This document shows positions 7,847 to 12,747 of a DNA stretch of 23,501 bases, one piece after another. Source of the stretch: a virus; the IMG/VR virus record IMGVR_UViG_3300006101_000070, positions 1 through 23,501 of that record; one strand, written 5' to 3'. Numbering within the stretch: position 1 is the first letter of the stretch; each line of letters starts with the position of its first letter. The notes under the pieces are model-generated. The model ran no database searches. It was not told the DNA's origin and saw only the letters and a program-made list of their open reading frames with translations. The translations under genes and the position numbers were made by a program.

Positions 7847-8012
7847 TTAGTGCCTCTAATCTGGCGTCGAGCAAAGAATCCAACTCACCCATGAGCAACG
7901 CCTTACGCTGATGGGTGAGTCTATTGCCGTACCTGTCCTTCAACATCTCGGCAATATAAGAAATCGCCTCGTCGATATCAGCGACGGTGACTTCTTCCTT
8001 TTCAATTATCAC
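7773..8012 (-). CDS. Small protein of unknown function (79 aa)
   Basis: The product starts with GTG at 8010-8012. The first 55 residues are helical and acidic, with DIDEAISYIAEMLKDRYGN and LLMGELDSLLDARLEAL. The last 24 are polar and overlap the ParB-like gene in another frame. It sits five bases after the small HTH gene. The Shine-Dalgarno is weak. Family not recognised. The helical part looks like a real small protein; the tail may be only a by-product of the overlap. Confidence 0.55.
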   Translation of the reverse strand: MIIEKEEVTVADIDEAISYIAEMLKDRYGNRLTHQRKALLMGELDSLLDARLEALNEGGNGTNRESDSRPAERSETLKT

Positions 8013-8016
8013 GAAA

Positions 8017-8205
8017 CTATTTTACCGTTTTACGGGCTTCGCGTTTTTCTTTGTAAGCGATTACATCTTCGGCTCGGTAGAAAACTGCCTTGCCTTCTTT
8101 CTTCACCCATACAATCGTCTTGCGAAACTGCAACTGGCGAAGGTTATTCATAGTGATACCGAGGTATTCGATTACCTGATTACTCGTCCAAAGTTCCTCT
8201 ACCAT
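8017..8205 (-). CDS. Small MerR/excisionase-like HTH DNA-binding protein
   Basis: A 62-residue protein with a winged helix-turn-helix like the helix_turn_helix_17/excisionase family. It has LWTSNQVIEYLGITMNNLRQ (about 5-24), then a wing and VFYRAEDVIAYKEK. Members bind DNA as small regulators or directionality factors. No integrase is visible here, so a regulatory role is likelier than excision. The ATG lies 7 bases inside the end of the SSB gene, so the two are probably co-translated. Confidence 0.7.
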   Translation of the reverse strand: MVEELWTSNQVIEYLGITMNNLRQLQFRKTIVWVKKEGKAVFYRAEDVIAYKEKREARKTVK

Positions 8206-8624
8206 CCCGGCACATCCTCAACTGTCTTGACGATATTGTTGAAATCGTAATTTGTTGAACGGGCATCATTACCGCCACTAAATCCAGTTGAACGGTTTTG
8301 AGATCTCGGAACGATACTAAAACTTGTTCCATTAACTTCTAGGGCAGACTTAGCCTCGCCGGTTTTTGCAACGTAATTTGACTGCGAAAGAGTACCGATA
8401 ACGATTACTTTGTCACCCTTACGCAAGTTATCCTGAACGAGATCAGATTTTGAGTTCCAGAACGTAACTCGGAACCAAAGTGTTTCGCCATCTTCCCATT
8501 GACCGTTGACCTTTTTGCGAGGCGTATGAGCCAGCGAGAATGTCGAAAGAGTTTCATCTCGTACTGTTTTTAACTCAGGGTCAGAGCCGAGGTTGCCTTC
8601 AATCGTGATTTGATTTACTGCCAT
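8199..8624 (-). CDS. ssb: Single-stranded DNA-binding protein
   Basis: The 141-residue product has a bacterial-type SSB OB fold over about residues 1-105: ITIEGNLGSDPELK, ETLWFRVTFWNSKSDLVQDN, then LRKGDKVIVIGTLSQSNY. A short Ser/Gly/Asn-rich linker follows. It coats single-stranded DNA in replication and recombination. The end, VEDVPGW, is acidic and hydrophobic but not the usual DDDIPF interaction tip, so its partners may differ from those of the host SSB. The ATG has AGAAAGGCAAAC upstream, and a TGTAATCT promoter-like box lies 30 bases away, at the stop of the HNH gene. Confidence 0.93.
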   Translation of the reverse strand: MAVNQITIEGNLGSDPELKTVRDETLSTFSLAHTPRKKVNGQWEDGETLWFRVTFWNSKSDLVQDNLRKGDKVIVIGTLSQSNYVAKTGEAKSALEVNGTSFSIVPRSQNRSTGFSGGNDARSTNYDFNNIVKTVEDVPGW

Positions 8625-8653
8625 GTGTTTGCCTTTCTTATCGTGGGTTGCTT

Positions 8654-8661
8654 AGATTACA
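8654..8661 (-). promoter_or_regulatory. TGTAATCT box (candidate -10) before ssb
   Basis: Minus-strand TGTAATCT overlaps the TAA stop of the HNH gene and lies 30 bases before the SSB start. TAATCT fits the TANNNT -10 pattern. The same box precedes at least four other genes in the window. No strong -35; ATGACG lies at about the right distance. Confidence 0.4.
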
Positions 8662-8977
8662 CCTTCTCGACGGTTCCGTCATTTTTTAATAACACCCATT
8701 CCCCGTCGGGTCGCAGAAACGGCTCGGTTTCTGGATCACTCCAACTGCTCACCATCCAACCCCTATCGGCAGACATTGAAGGTTGCGAATGTATCGAATT
8801 AGTGCCTAAGTTGTGACAGGCGTGATGAATCCGAATAAGGTTTGATGCTGAATCTTTCCCGCCGCGAGATCTTAATTTACGGTGGTGAAGTGCCATAGAT
8901 TCAAGGGCGGGCTGACCGCACGTTTCGCAGTAATGCCCCGCCCTTTCCTCTACCAGCCTGACGATTTCTTTATCCAC
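8657..8977 (-). CDS. HNH endonuclease
   Basis: The 106-residue product has a classic HNH nuclease core: a zinc knuckle starting CETC (17-20), LHHRKLRSRGG (30-40), then SNLIRIHHACHN (45-56). It is likely a metal-dependent DNA nickase or endonuclease. Phage HNH proteins often help terminase cut concatemers, but this one is far from terL and a second HNH protein sits near the lysis genes. The C-terminal third is Trp-rich and polar. It starts with GTG directly after the stop of the transglycosylase-like gene. Confidence 0.85.
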   Translation of the reverse strand: MDKEIVRLVEERAGHYCETCGQPALESMALHHRKLRSRGGKDSASNLIRIHHACHNLGTNSIHSQPSMSADRGWMVSSWSDPETEPFLRPDGEWVLLKNDGTVEKV

Positions 8978-9370
8978 TCAATACCAGCCGAATCTCTTTT
9001 CGTGACTCCAAGCGGCACACGGAGTCGAATAACGGCGGCTAATGTATCGCAAGCCGTACTGGATTTGCGTGTACGCGCTCTTAGGCTCGAACTGCATTTT
9101 GTAATTTCCCCATGTCGTAGGCAGAAATTGAGCAATCCCGAACGCTCCAGAAGATTTGTTTCGGGCTTTCGGATTCCAATTACTCTCTTGCTTCCACAAC
9201 TTAACGAGGCATGAATACTGATACCGGTCTGATACCTGAAGCCGAGCATACTCTTTCGGACTCATCTGAATTACGAGGTGCCTTTTAGGCGCGAAAGCGG
9301 CTTGCGCTCCAACAGTTTGCAAAGATCCAACCACTATGGCAATTACGAGGATTTTTGCCTTACCCTTTAT
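8978..9370 (-). CDS. Secreted lytic transglycosylase-like protein, possibly with AUA start
   Basis: The catalytic part resembles actinobacterial SLT-type domains: CLVKLWKQESNWNPKA with a likely catalytic Glu, SSGAFGIAQFLPTTW, then YGLRYISRRYSTPCAAWSHE and GWY. It should cleave peptidoglycan. The first canonical start, GTG at 9334, has no Shine-Dalgarno and would cut into a signal peptide. In frame upstream lie a Lys-rich segment, ILVIAIVVGSL and AQAAFA, a complete Sec signal. That frame has no ATG, GTG or TTG before an in-frame stop. ATA at 9368-9370 has AAGG 7 bases upstream and overlaps the preceding TAA stop as ATAA. I therefore give 130 residues from ATA. An assembly error is possible. 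Roles in entry, wall remodelling or lysis are all possible. Confidence 0.65.
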   Translation of the reverse strand: MKGKAKILVIAIVVGSLQTVGAQAAFAPKRHLVIQMSPKEYARLQVSDRYQYSCLVKLWKQESNWNPKARNKSSGAFGIAQFLPTTWGNYKMQFEPKSAYTQIQYGLRYISRRYSTPCAAWSHEKRFGWY

Positions 9371-9471
9371 CGGGTCGCCTTACTTCCAATCTTGCAGACT
9401 TCGCAATCGTTTCCTGCATAGATCCATTCGCCGCACTTGTGACGGCTAATTTTTTTGTCGTCGTTATCCAT
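9367..9471 (-). CDS. Cys-containing microprotein (34 aa)
   Basis: A short gene with a strong Shine-Dalgarno (AAAGGGACGAAA before ATG) encodes MDNDDKKISRHKCGEWIYAG and then NDCEVCKIG. Three cysteines and a histidine suggest a small metal-binding knuckle. Its stop overlaps the possible ATA start of the transglycosylase-like gene, so it could couple translation of that gene. Family not recognised. Confidence 0.65.
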   Translation of the reverse strand: MDNDDKKISRHKCGEWIYAGNDCEVCKIGSKATR

Positions 9472-9505
9472 TTTCGTCCCTTTCCGGTGATAGCGGATTT
9501 CTTCA

Positions 9506-9514
9506 ATTTTACAC
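9506..9514 (-). promoter_or_regulatory. Candidate -10 box (GTGTAAAAT)
   Basis: Minus-strand GTGTAAAAT lies 35 bases before the microprotein ATG. It resembles the TGTAATCT boxes elsewhere and fits TANNNT. It may drive the microprotein, transglycosylase and HNH genes. Confidence 0.35.
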
Positions 9515-9520
9515 CCTGAA

Positions 9521-9540
9521 CCCCTGATGACGGTCAGGGG
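9521..9540 (-). promoter_or_regulatory. Inverted repeat, 7-bp stem
   Basis: CCCCTGA and TCAGGGG flank a 6-base loop just upstream of the candidate -10. It has no following T run, so an operator or RNA hairpin is likelier than a rho-independent terminator. Bases 9472-9570 hold this hairpin, the -10-like box and a second hairpin, but no gene that I can see. Confidence 0.45.
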
Positions 9541-9550
9541 CTAGGGCGTT

Positions 9551-9569
9551 TTTCGCTTTTTAGGCGAAA
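9551..9569 (-). other. Hairpin downstream of the FmdB-like gene
   Basis: TTTCGC and GCGAAA pair around a 7-base loop directly after the stop of the zinc-ribbon gene. The position suits a transcript end or 3'-stabilising hairpin. The minus-strand sequence that follows (AACGCCCTAG) is not T-rich, so a rho-independent terminator is doubtful. Confidence 0.35.
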
Positions 9570-9570
9570 C

Positions 9571-9744
9571 CTATTTACTTCCACCCCATCCGTCGCCCTT
9601 AAAAATCGGGCGAAAGGTAGAAAACTTGCGAGATGCTTCCCCTTTACATATAGGGCAGATTTCGAACTCCGGAGCCGTTCCGATAGGGTATTCGACTTCG
9701 AGTAATGCTCCATCGACTTTGCACTCGTATTCGTAATTAGCCAA
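9571..9744 (-). CDS. FmdB-like zinc-ribbon protein (57 aa)
   Basis: A 57-residue product begins MANYEYECKVDG and continues through FEICPICKGEASRKFS to IFKGDGWGGSK. The Y-E-Y-E-C start, CPIC pair and F-K-G-x-G-W ending match small FmdB-type zinc-ribbon proteins common in phages and bacteria, though the first Cys pair is reduced to one Cys. The start is TTG at 9744, with AGGGG six bases upstream. The function of the family is unclear; a regulatory or nucleic-acid-binding role is usually guessed. It overlaps the upstream HTH gene by 8 bases. Confidence 0.75.
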   Translation of the reverse strand: MANYEYECKVDGALLEVEYPIGTAPEFEICPICKGEASRKFSTFRPIFKGDGWGGSK

Positions 9745-9904
9745 TCTTTACCCCTAACGCCACTTCGCGGATTTTTTGCTGAGATACCCCATAACGCTGA
9801 GCCAACTCTATTACATTGACTGCCCTACCGTTTTCGACTTTATATTCCTTCTGAATTTGTTGTTTTTGTTCCTTCGTCAGCGGAATTCGTGATGCTGGTC
9901 GCAT
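9737..9904 (-). CDS. Small helix-turn-helix protein (55 aa)
   Basis: The 55-residue product (MRPASRIPLTKEQKQQIQKE, then VIELAQRYGVSQQKIREVA) reads as a homeodomain-like or sigma70-region-4-like HTH. It is a probable DNA-binding regulator. AAGGA lies about 13 bases before the ATG, somewhat far. The first 65 bases overlap the 98-residue gene in another frame. The HTH is complete within this frame, which supports translation. Confidence 0.6.
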   Translation of the reverse strand: MRPASRIPLTKEQKQQIQKEYKVENGRAVNVIELAQRYGVSQQKIREVALGVKIG

Positions 9905-10136
9905 TTTTTTGGTAATTTCCTTTTTTGATTATATCGATTGCTAATTTCAACCCGGCGACTTCGCTTAATAAGCATTTATCGAGTTCAATTTGTTTTTCGA
10001 ATTCTTCGATTATTTGCTTTCTTTGTCCGTGGTATCTTGCCGACATTTGCCCGATATAGCGCATTTCTGCTTCTAAGAGATCTTCTAGGAGAAGAATCTG
10101 TTGCGCCTGTCGAATAAACCTTTTTAATGTAATCAT
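9840..10136 (-). CDS. Small coiled-coil protein of unknown function (98 aa)
   Basis: Residues 1-75 are strongly helical and charged, with FIRQAQQILLLEDLLEAEMR and IIEEFEKQIELDKCLLSEV, suggesting a coiled coil. The last 22 or so residues are Thr/Asn-rich and overlap the HTH gene in a different frame. The start forms an ATGA overlap with the upstream gene. Not recognised; a small adaptor or inhibitor would be a guess. Confidence 0.6.
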   Translation of the reverse strand: MITLKRFIRQAQQILLLEDLLEAEMRYIGQMSARYHGQRKQIIEEFEKQIELDKCLLSEVAGLKLAIDIIKKGNYQKNATSITNSADEGTKTTNSEGI

Positions 10137-10279
10137 TTAATTCGCACCCACTCTTTCCACGTCATTGTGATCCCCTGATAACTTAACCGATAAAGTTTGC
10201 CGCAATCACACGCCCAGACACTCCCGATGCTCTTAAAAATTGTTCGCGGAGTTTTGCAGTATTCTCTCCTATGACTCAC
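10133..10279 (-). CDS. Small Cys-containing protein (48 aa)
   Basis: I place the start at GTG 10277-10279 because it makes a GTGA overlap with the upstream microprotein and has GAGGC-type Shine-Dalgarno spacing. The open frame extends to 10348 but that part overlaps the other gene. The product reads MSHRREYCKTPRTIFKSIGS, then VWACDCGKLYRLSY and WKEWVRIK. The CDCGK knuckle recalls small phage zinc-ribbon-like proteins. Function unknown. Confidence 0.6.
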   Translation of the reverse strand: MSHRREYCKTPRTIFKSIGSVWACDCGKLYRLSYQGITMTWKEWVRIK

Positions 10280-10410
10280 AGTTTTGCCTCTTTCTCTCCC
10301 CATTCGGCAAGCATTTTTTTTCTTCCGAAGGCAATAAAGCACCCCCATCGGTTAAAGATCTCAGCATTATCGTGAAGCCACCAAAGCCGTTCCGCAACCC
10401 ACATTCTCAC
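10276..10410 (-). CDS. Trp-rich microprotein (44 aa)
   Basis: An open frame begins GTG AGA ATG straight after the upstream stop and ends in a GTGA overlap with the next gene. The product is MRMWVAERLWWLHDNAEIFN followed by RWGCFIAFGRKKMLAEWGE. The Trp-rich amphipathic helix could be membrane-associated. The start could also be the ATG at 10404. The evidence is tight packing and the coupled junction; no family is recognised. Confidence 0.5.
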   Translation of the reverse strand: MRMWVAERLWWLHDNAEIFNRWGCFIAFGRKKMLAEWGEKEAKL

Positions 10411-10411
10411 G

Positions 10412-10627
10412 TTAATTTTTTCTTCTCACACGCTTTTTTGGTTCCGGATAAACGATTTTTGGTGTTTCCACCAAAGAAACTGCCCAAGTTTTCAAGCAAG
10501 AAATTGAACAGAAATTATTATTGTTTGCATGATGCCAGATTTCAGGCGGATAATATTCGCCGAACATTTGTTCACATTTTTCGTATTTGCCGCAGTTGTC
10601 GCATACGTAGTAATAACCTTTACTCAT
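10412..10627 (-). CDS. Small zinc-finger-like protein (71 aa)
   Basis: Two Cys pairs, YVCDNCGKYEKC (about 8-18) and NFCSISCLKTWA (about 38-49), suggest a treble-clef or MYM/TRASH-like zinc knuckle; the FCS-x-x-C form is typical of that group. The tail is basic (KKRVRRKN) and could bind nucleic acid. AAAGGA lies before the ATG. An ATGA overlap links it to the upstream gene. Function unknown. Confidence 0.65.
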   Translation of the reverse strand: MSKGYYYVCDNCGKYEKCEQMFGEYYPPEIWHHANNNNFCSISCLKTWAVSLVETPKIVYPEPKKRVRRKN

Positions 10628-10830
10628 TTCATTTCCTTTTCTATTGCTTTGATAGTAGGGCAGGGATATAGTTTGAGATCATAAGCGCATTGTTGAGGTG
10701 CATTAATGCCTTCCGGCTTGTGCAATCGTGTTACTTCCAGCAAAGCCGTGAACATTTCCCACACTCCCGGCAATCCGTCATACGTCCAACCTATGTCTGC
10801 CATCTTTAGCATTAAGTCGTCGTGCGTCAC
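10624..10830 (-). CDS. Small protein of unknown function (68 aa)
   Basis: I chose GTG at 10828-10830, one base after the upstream stop, giving MTHDDLMLKMADIGWTYDGL, then PGVWEMFTALLEVTRLHKPE. A longer reading to 10983 would run 152 bases inside the upstream zinc protein, and its extra residues look non-native. The product is a compact mixed alpha/beta sequence with Trp and Tyr. It ends in an ATGA overlap with the next gene. Not recognised. Confidence 0.6.
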   Translation of the reverse strand: MTHDDLMLKMADIGWTYDGLPGVWEMFTALLEVTRLHKPEGINAPQQCAYDLKLYPCPTIKAIEKEMK

Positions 10831-10831
10831 T

Positions 10832-11050
10832 TTAATCGTACTCTCGACTGAAACTGAAACTGTGTTGGCACTTCGGACAATGAACTTGCGTGTCGATGTT
10901 ACCGTAATCGTTCGTCTGGAAACTTTCTTCCCAGACATTTCCGCATCCGTCTGGCTCTTTATCGGTAATGCAATCTTCGTCACCGCACATACACTCCATT
11001 TCGATATCTACGTCTATTGAATAAACTCCAGATCCATAAAGAGAAATCAT
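10832..11050 (-). CDS. Small zinc-ribbon-like protein (72 aa)
   Basis: The product carries IEMECMCGDEDC (about 16-27) and HCPKCQHSFSF (about 57-67), with an acidic middle. Paired Cys motifs indicate metal binding. It starts in an ATGA overlap with the RHH gene, suggesting coupled expression. No family assigned. Confidence 0.65.
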   Translation of the reverse strand: MISLYGSGVYSIDVDIEMECMCGDEDCITDKEPDGCGNVWEESFQTNDYGNIDTQVHCPKCQHSFSFSREYD

Positions 11051-11241
11051 TTTTCGCCTTCCTCTTTAATTAAGAGTTTCAAGCACTCTCTGATGTATTC
11101 ATTTAGTGACATGTCGTAATCTTCAAGAATTGCATTTGCCTGAAATCTTATTTCCTCACTTAGCCGAACCGTAATAAAAACTCTCTTATCGGGTCGGTAT
11201 TGTTTTTGCCACTTGCTTGCTGCCTTCTCTAGTGTCTCCAT
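11047..11241 (-). CDS. Ribbon-helix-helix-like DNA-binding protein (64 aa)
   Basis: The sequence RVFITVRLSEEIRFQANAIL is a basic beta strand plus helix. It is followed by DMSLNEYIRECLKLLIKEE, a second helix with the N-cap and spacing of Arc/MetJ/CopG proteins. Such dimers bind operators through the strand pair. It probably regulates early genes and could recognise the inverted repeats noted here, though no target is shown. It is adjacent to the membrane-protein gene. Confidence 0.65.
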   Translation of the reverse strand: METLEKAASKWQKQYRPDKRVFITVRLSEEIRFQANAILEDYDMSLNEYIRECLKLLIKEEGEK

Positions 11242-11242
11242 A

Positions 11243-11398
11243 TTAAAGTCCGATGCACTTCTGAGCGGAGCCTAGACACCAGCCGGAGCCTGTCCACCAG
11301 ACATGATTGACGATGTAATAAAGAGCAACCAGCCCCACGATTACGAAAGGAGCGAAAACCACTCTACGTCGGATTACATATTTACGTTGCATTTTCAT
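11243..11398 (-). CDS. Small single-pass membrane protein (51 aa)
   Basis: I use ATG at 11396-11398, which forms an ATGA overlap with the preceding gene. The longer TTG start at 11446 is only an overlap product. The sequence has a basic N terminus (MKMQRKYVIRRRVV), a hydrophobic helix FAPFVIVGLVALYYIV and a short tail with two Cys, GWCLGSAQKC. It is predicted to be in the membrane with the N terminus inside. A role in superinfection exclusion or membrane remodelling is possible; nothing specific is shown. Confidence 0.65.
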   Translation of the reverse strand: MKMQRKYVIRRRVVFAPFVIVGLVALYYIVNHVWWTGSGWCLGSAQKCIGL

Positions 11399-11553
11399 TC
11401 TGTTTCTGTCCTCTCGGTACGAATTAGGTTTAGGGGCGGGCTCCAAGTGCGTTCGCCTAGATCTCGAATTGCAAGTCGAGCGAAACCGTTATCGAATACT
11501 GTTACCAGATATTGAGTTTTGTTTTCATCCTCAAATACGCTTGTCGTCATCAT
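11395..11553 (-). CDS. Small protein of unknown function (52 aa)
   Basis: Read MMTTSVFEDENKTQYLVTVF, then DNGFARLAIRDLGERTW. It looks like a small beta-rich domain with a polar tail. The start overlaps the previous stop as TAATG and the stop overlaps the next ATG as ATGA, so it is embedded in a coupled chain. The last codons are shared with the upstream extension of the membrane-protein frame. Not recognised. Confidence 0.6.
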   Translation of the reverse strand: MMTTSVFEDENKTQYLVTVFDNGFARLAIRDLGERTWSPPLNLIRTERTETE

Positions 11554-11696
11554 TAGTAGATCTCCATTTTTCTAAGTTCGTGATTGATAATTGCTAAACA
11601 CCATTCGCATTCATACATAATTTCGGTTTTGCTTACTTTATGAGCGATGAGTTGATTAACGAATCCACCGCGAGATCCACACCAGACGCAACTCAT
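11553..11696 (-). CDS. Zinc-knuckle microprotein (47 aa)
   Basis: The product reads MSCVWCGSRGGFVNQLIAHK and then YECEWCLAIINHEL. The two CxxC pairs (Cys3/6 and Cys30/33) predict one zinc ribbon. The gene is coupled on both sides (ATGA at its start, TAATG at its end). Function unknown. Confidence 0.65.
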   Translation of the reverse strand: MSCVWCGSRGGFVNQLIAHKVSKTEIMYECEWCLAIINHELRKMEIY

Positions 11697-11773
11697 AACT
11701 TGCCCTCAATCCAGAGAATAAAAGCAAAGATTGCTAATACGGAAATAAGTCCGATTATGAACATGCTTAGCAT
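11693..11773 (-). CDS. Membrane microprotein (26 aa)
   Basis: A 26-residue frame, MLSMFIIGLISVLAIFAFIL then WIEGKL, is almost entirely one transmembrane helix. It starts in a TAATG overlap with the upstream gene, has a GGGGAT Shine-Dalgarno and ends in an ATGA overlap. Its size makes it a candidate membrane effector or lysis-timing peptide, but there is no direct evidence. Confidence 0.5.
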   Translation of the reverse strand: MLSMFIIGLISVLAIFAFILWIEGKL

Positions 11774-12063
11774 TAGATCACATCCCCGTAATTAGTAGTG
11801 ACCATGTAGATATCTTCAGCCGAATCGAAATACACACGATAAGCGAATCCGAGTGTTTCCAGAAAAGCCTTAACGAACATAACGCCTGTGTAGTTTTCAA
11901 TCCAATAAGCACGAGCGAATGTGTAATCTACTTCAGGTTGAAATGCTTCTGAGTAGTCAATATCTTCGAAACGACCTTCCTGAAGTTGCCAGTCGGTTTT
12001 GTGCTTGCTCCAGTTCATAGAATTGACTGTAAGTTGTTCAAAATCTGCGTGTGTAATTTTCAT
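11773..12063 (-). CDS. Protein of unknown function (96 aa)
   Basis: An acidic, Tyr- and Trp-rich protein: MKITHADFEQLTVNSMNW, ARAYWIENYTGVMFVKAFLE, then LGFAYRVYFDSAEDIYMVTT. The last part looks like paired beta strands after a helix. ATG and stop are coupled to the neighbours. I recognise no family. Small acidic proteins in early phage regions are often host inhibitors or DNA mimics, but that is only a possibility. Confidence 0.65.
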   Translation of the reverse strand: MKITHADFEQLTVNSMNWSKHKTDWQLQEGRFEDIDYSEAFQPEVDYTFARAYWIENYTGVMFVKAFLETLGFAYRVYFDSAEDIYMVTTNYGDVI

Positions 12064-12206
12064 TAGTTAGTGCTCACTCCTACTGATTCGAGAAAGTTCT
12101 CTACGATGATGCCGTCATATTTCTTGAAAAGGTAGCGCGTGATTTCTTCAATATCTGCATCGAAGTTGATTAGCGCATCGAATACTGCTGAGATCTCATT
12201 AAACAT
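12063..12206 (-). CDS. Small acidic helical protein (47 aa)
   Basis: Started at ATG 12204-12206, which shares its A with the upstream TAA (TAATG). The frame upstream of this lies inside the zinc-finger gene. The product is MFNEISAVFDALINFDADIE, EITRYLFKKYDGIIVENFLE, then SVGVSTN. It is mostly helical with a net negative charge. Not recognised. Confidence 0.6.
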   Translation of the reverse strand: MFNEISAVFDALINFDADIEEITRYLFKKYDGIIVENFLESVGVSTN

Positions 12207-12403
12207 TATGCGACCACCCATCCGGCAGAGTGAACTAAATTGCACTCTAAGCATTTACCAGAACGAATGTCATAATCAGCACCGCACGCACATCCAGCCG
12301 CACGAACTACTGGCTCGCCCTTATGGAAATCGTAGTGAAGGAGCATTTGGTATTGCTGGGCGAATTTCTTACCGCAGTTAAAGCACTCGTATTTTGTAGC
12401 CAT
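12206..12403 (-). CDS. C2H2 zinc-finger protein (65 aa)
   Basis: Residues 5-27 (YECFNCGKKFAQQYQM, then LLHYDFH) have the classical C-X2-C-X12-H-X3-H spacing, with Tyr5, Phe14 and Met20 at the usual core positions. A second metal site, CAC (38-40) and CLEC (51-54), follows. It is likely a DNA- or RNA-binding regulator. ATG at 12403 has the strong Shine-Dalgarno GGAAGGCAAA. A longer frame from TTG at 12421 would run through that site and is rejected. It is the first gene after a TGTAATCT box and hairpin leader, so it may head an operon running down to about 9571. Confidence 0.8.
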   Translation of the reverse strand: MATKYECFNCGKKFAQQYQMLLHYDFHKGEPVVRAAGCACGADYDIRSGKCLECNLVHSAGWVVA

Positions 12404-12426
12404 TTTTTTGCCTTCCGTCAAAGGTC

Positions 12427-12440
12427 GGGGCGTTTGCCCC
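12427..12440 (-). other. Leader hairpin (GGGGC-AAAC-GCCCC)
   Basis: A 5-bp all-GC stem with a 4-base loop lies in the leader of the zinc-finger gene, between the TGTAATCT box and the Shine-Dalgarno. CTAACAG just before it also occurs in the leader at 12705-12717. It may protect the 5' end of the transcript. Confidence 0.45.
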
Positions 12441-12472
12441 CTGTTAGTGAAAATCTTAAATTGAATTGAAAT

Positions 12473-12480
12473 AGATTACA
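12473..12480 (-). promoter_or_regulatory. TGTAATCT box (candidate -10) before the C2H2 gene
   Basis: GCTTGTAATCTAT on the minus strand is shared with the element at 12748-12755. TAATCT fits TANNNT. It sits 70 bases before the ATG at 12403. GAAAAG lies about 17 bases upstream, as GAAAAA does near the other copy. Confidence 0.45.
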
Positions 12481-12490
12481 AGCGATTACG

Positions 12491-12509
12491 GGGATCTTTT
12501 CCGGATCCC
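12491..12509 (-). terminator. Hairpin after the 57-aa zinc protein gene (weak terminator candidate)
   Basis: GGGATC and GATCCC pair around a 7-base loop directly after the stop at 12510. No T run follows on the minus strand, so any termination would be partial or factor-dependent. It separates the two similar promoter units. Confidence 0.35.
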
Positions 12510-12683
12510 TTAAAAGTAAGGCTCGTATTCATATTCTGACTTGTGATTGCAGTCAGGGCAAGAGTTTTTGAAAAACTCTCTGCGAGAATTAGCAGGAAAA
12601 GAGCGTGGCTCGCTCCACTCATTAAAGCACTCACCGCACACGAAGATGATTTCCTCTGTAATGATATTTGTCTTGTTAGCCAT
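12510..12683 (-). CDS. Zinc-ribbon microprotein (57 aa)
   Basis: Opens MANKTNIITEEIIFVCGECF, then FFKNSCPDCNHKSEYEYEPY. Two CxxC pairs (Cys16/19 and 42/45) form a zinc ribbon. The Shine-Dalgarno is AGAGGC. It has its own leader with a TGTAATCT box and GC hairpin, and a hairpin after its stop, so it may be a single-gene transcription unit. It resembles short phage ribbon proteins of unknown role. Confidence 0.7.
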   Translation of the reverse strand: MANKTNIITEEIIFVCGECFNEWSEPRSFPANSRREFFKNSCPDCNHKSEYEYEPYF

Positions 12684-12704
12684 TTGGAGCCTCTTTCTGT
12701 TTAG

Positions 12705-12717
12705 GGGCTTTCTGCCC
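12705..12717 (-). other. Leader hairpin (GGGC-AGAAA-GCCC)
   Basis: A short GC stem in the leader of the 57-residue ribbon gene. It is preceded by CTAACAG, as at 12427-12440. Stem lengths and loops differ between the two but the placement matches. Confidence 0.4.
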
Positions 12718-12747
12718 TGTTAGGAGTAATCTAAATTGACCCCCGAT

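Noticed and set aside
8017-8205. Excisionase implying a temperate phage
   Set aside because: No integrase, repressor or attachment site is visible, so the HTH protein is better called a generic small regulator. Lifestyle is undetermined.
9472-9570. tRNA or small structured RNA in the gap
   Set aside because: Two hairpins are present but no acceptor/TPsiC pattern, and no tRNA-like cloverleaf is seen in any gap of the window.
10277-10348. 71-residue reading starting with ATG at 10348
   Set aside because: The extra segment overlaps the Trp-rich microprotein in another frame. The GTG at 10279 has better coupling and Shine-Dalgarno spacing.
10831-10983. Longer N terminus for the 68-residue protein
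   Set aside because: It would overlap the upstream zinc protein by 152 bases, and the added Thr/Val/Ser-rich residues look like a shadow of that gene.
11399-11446. TTG start giving a 67-residue membrane protein
   Set aside because: The ATG at 11398 makes an ATGA overlap and keeps the whole membrane helix. The extra residues lie in the neighbouring gene.
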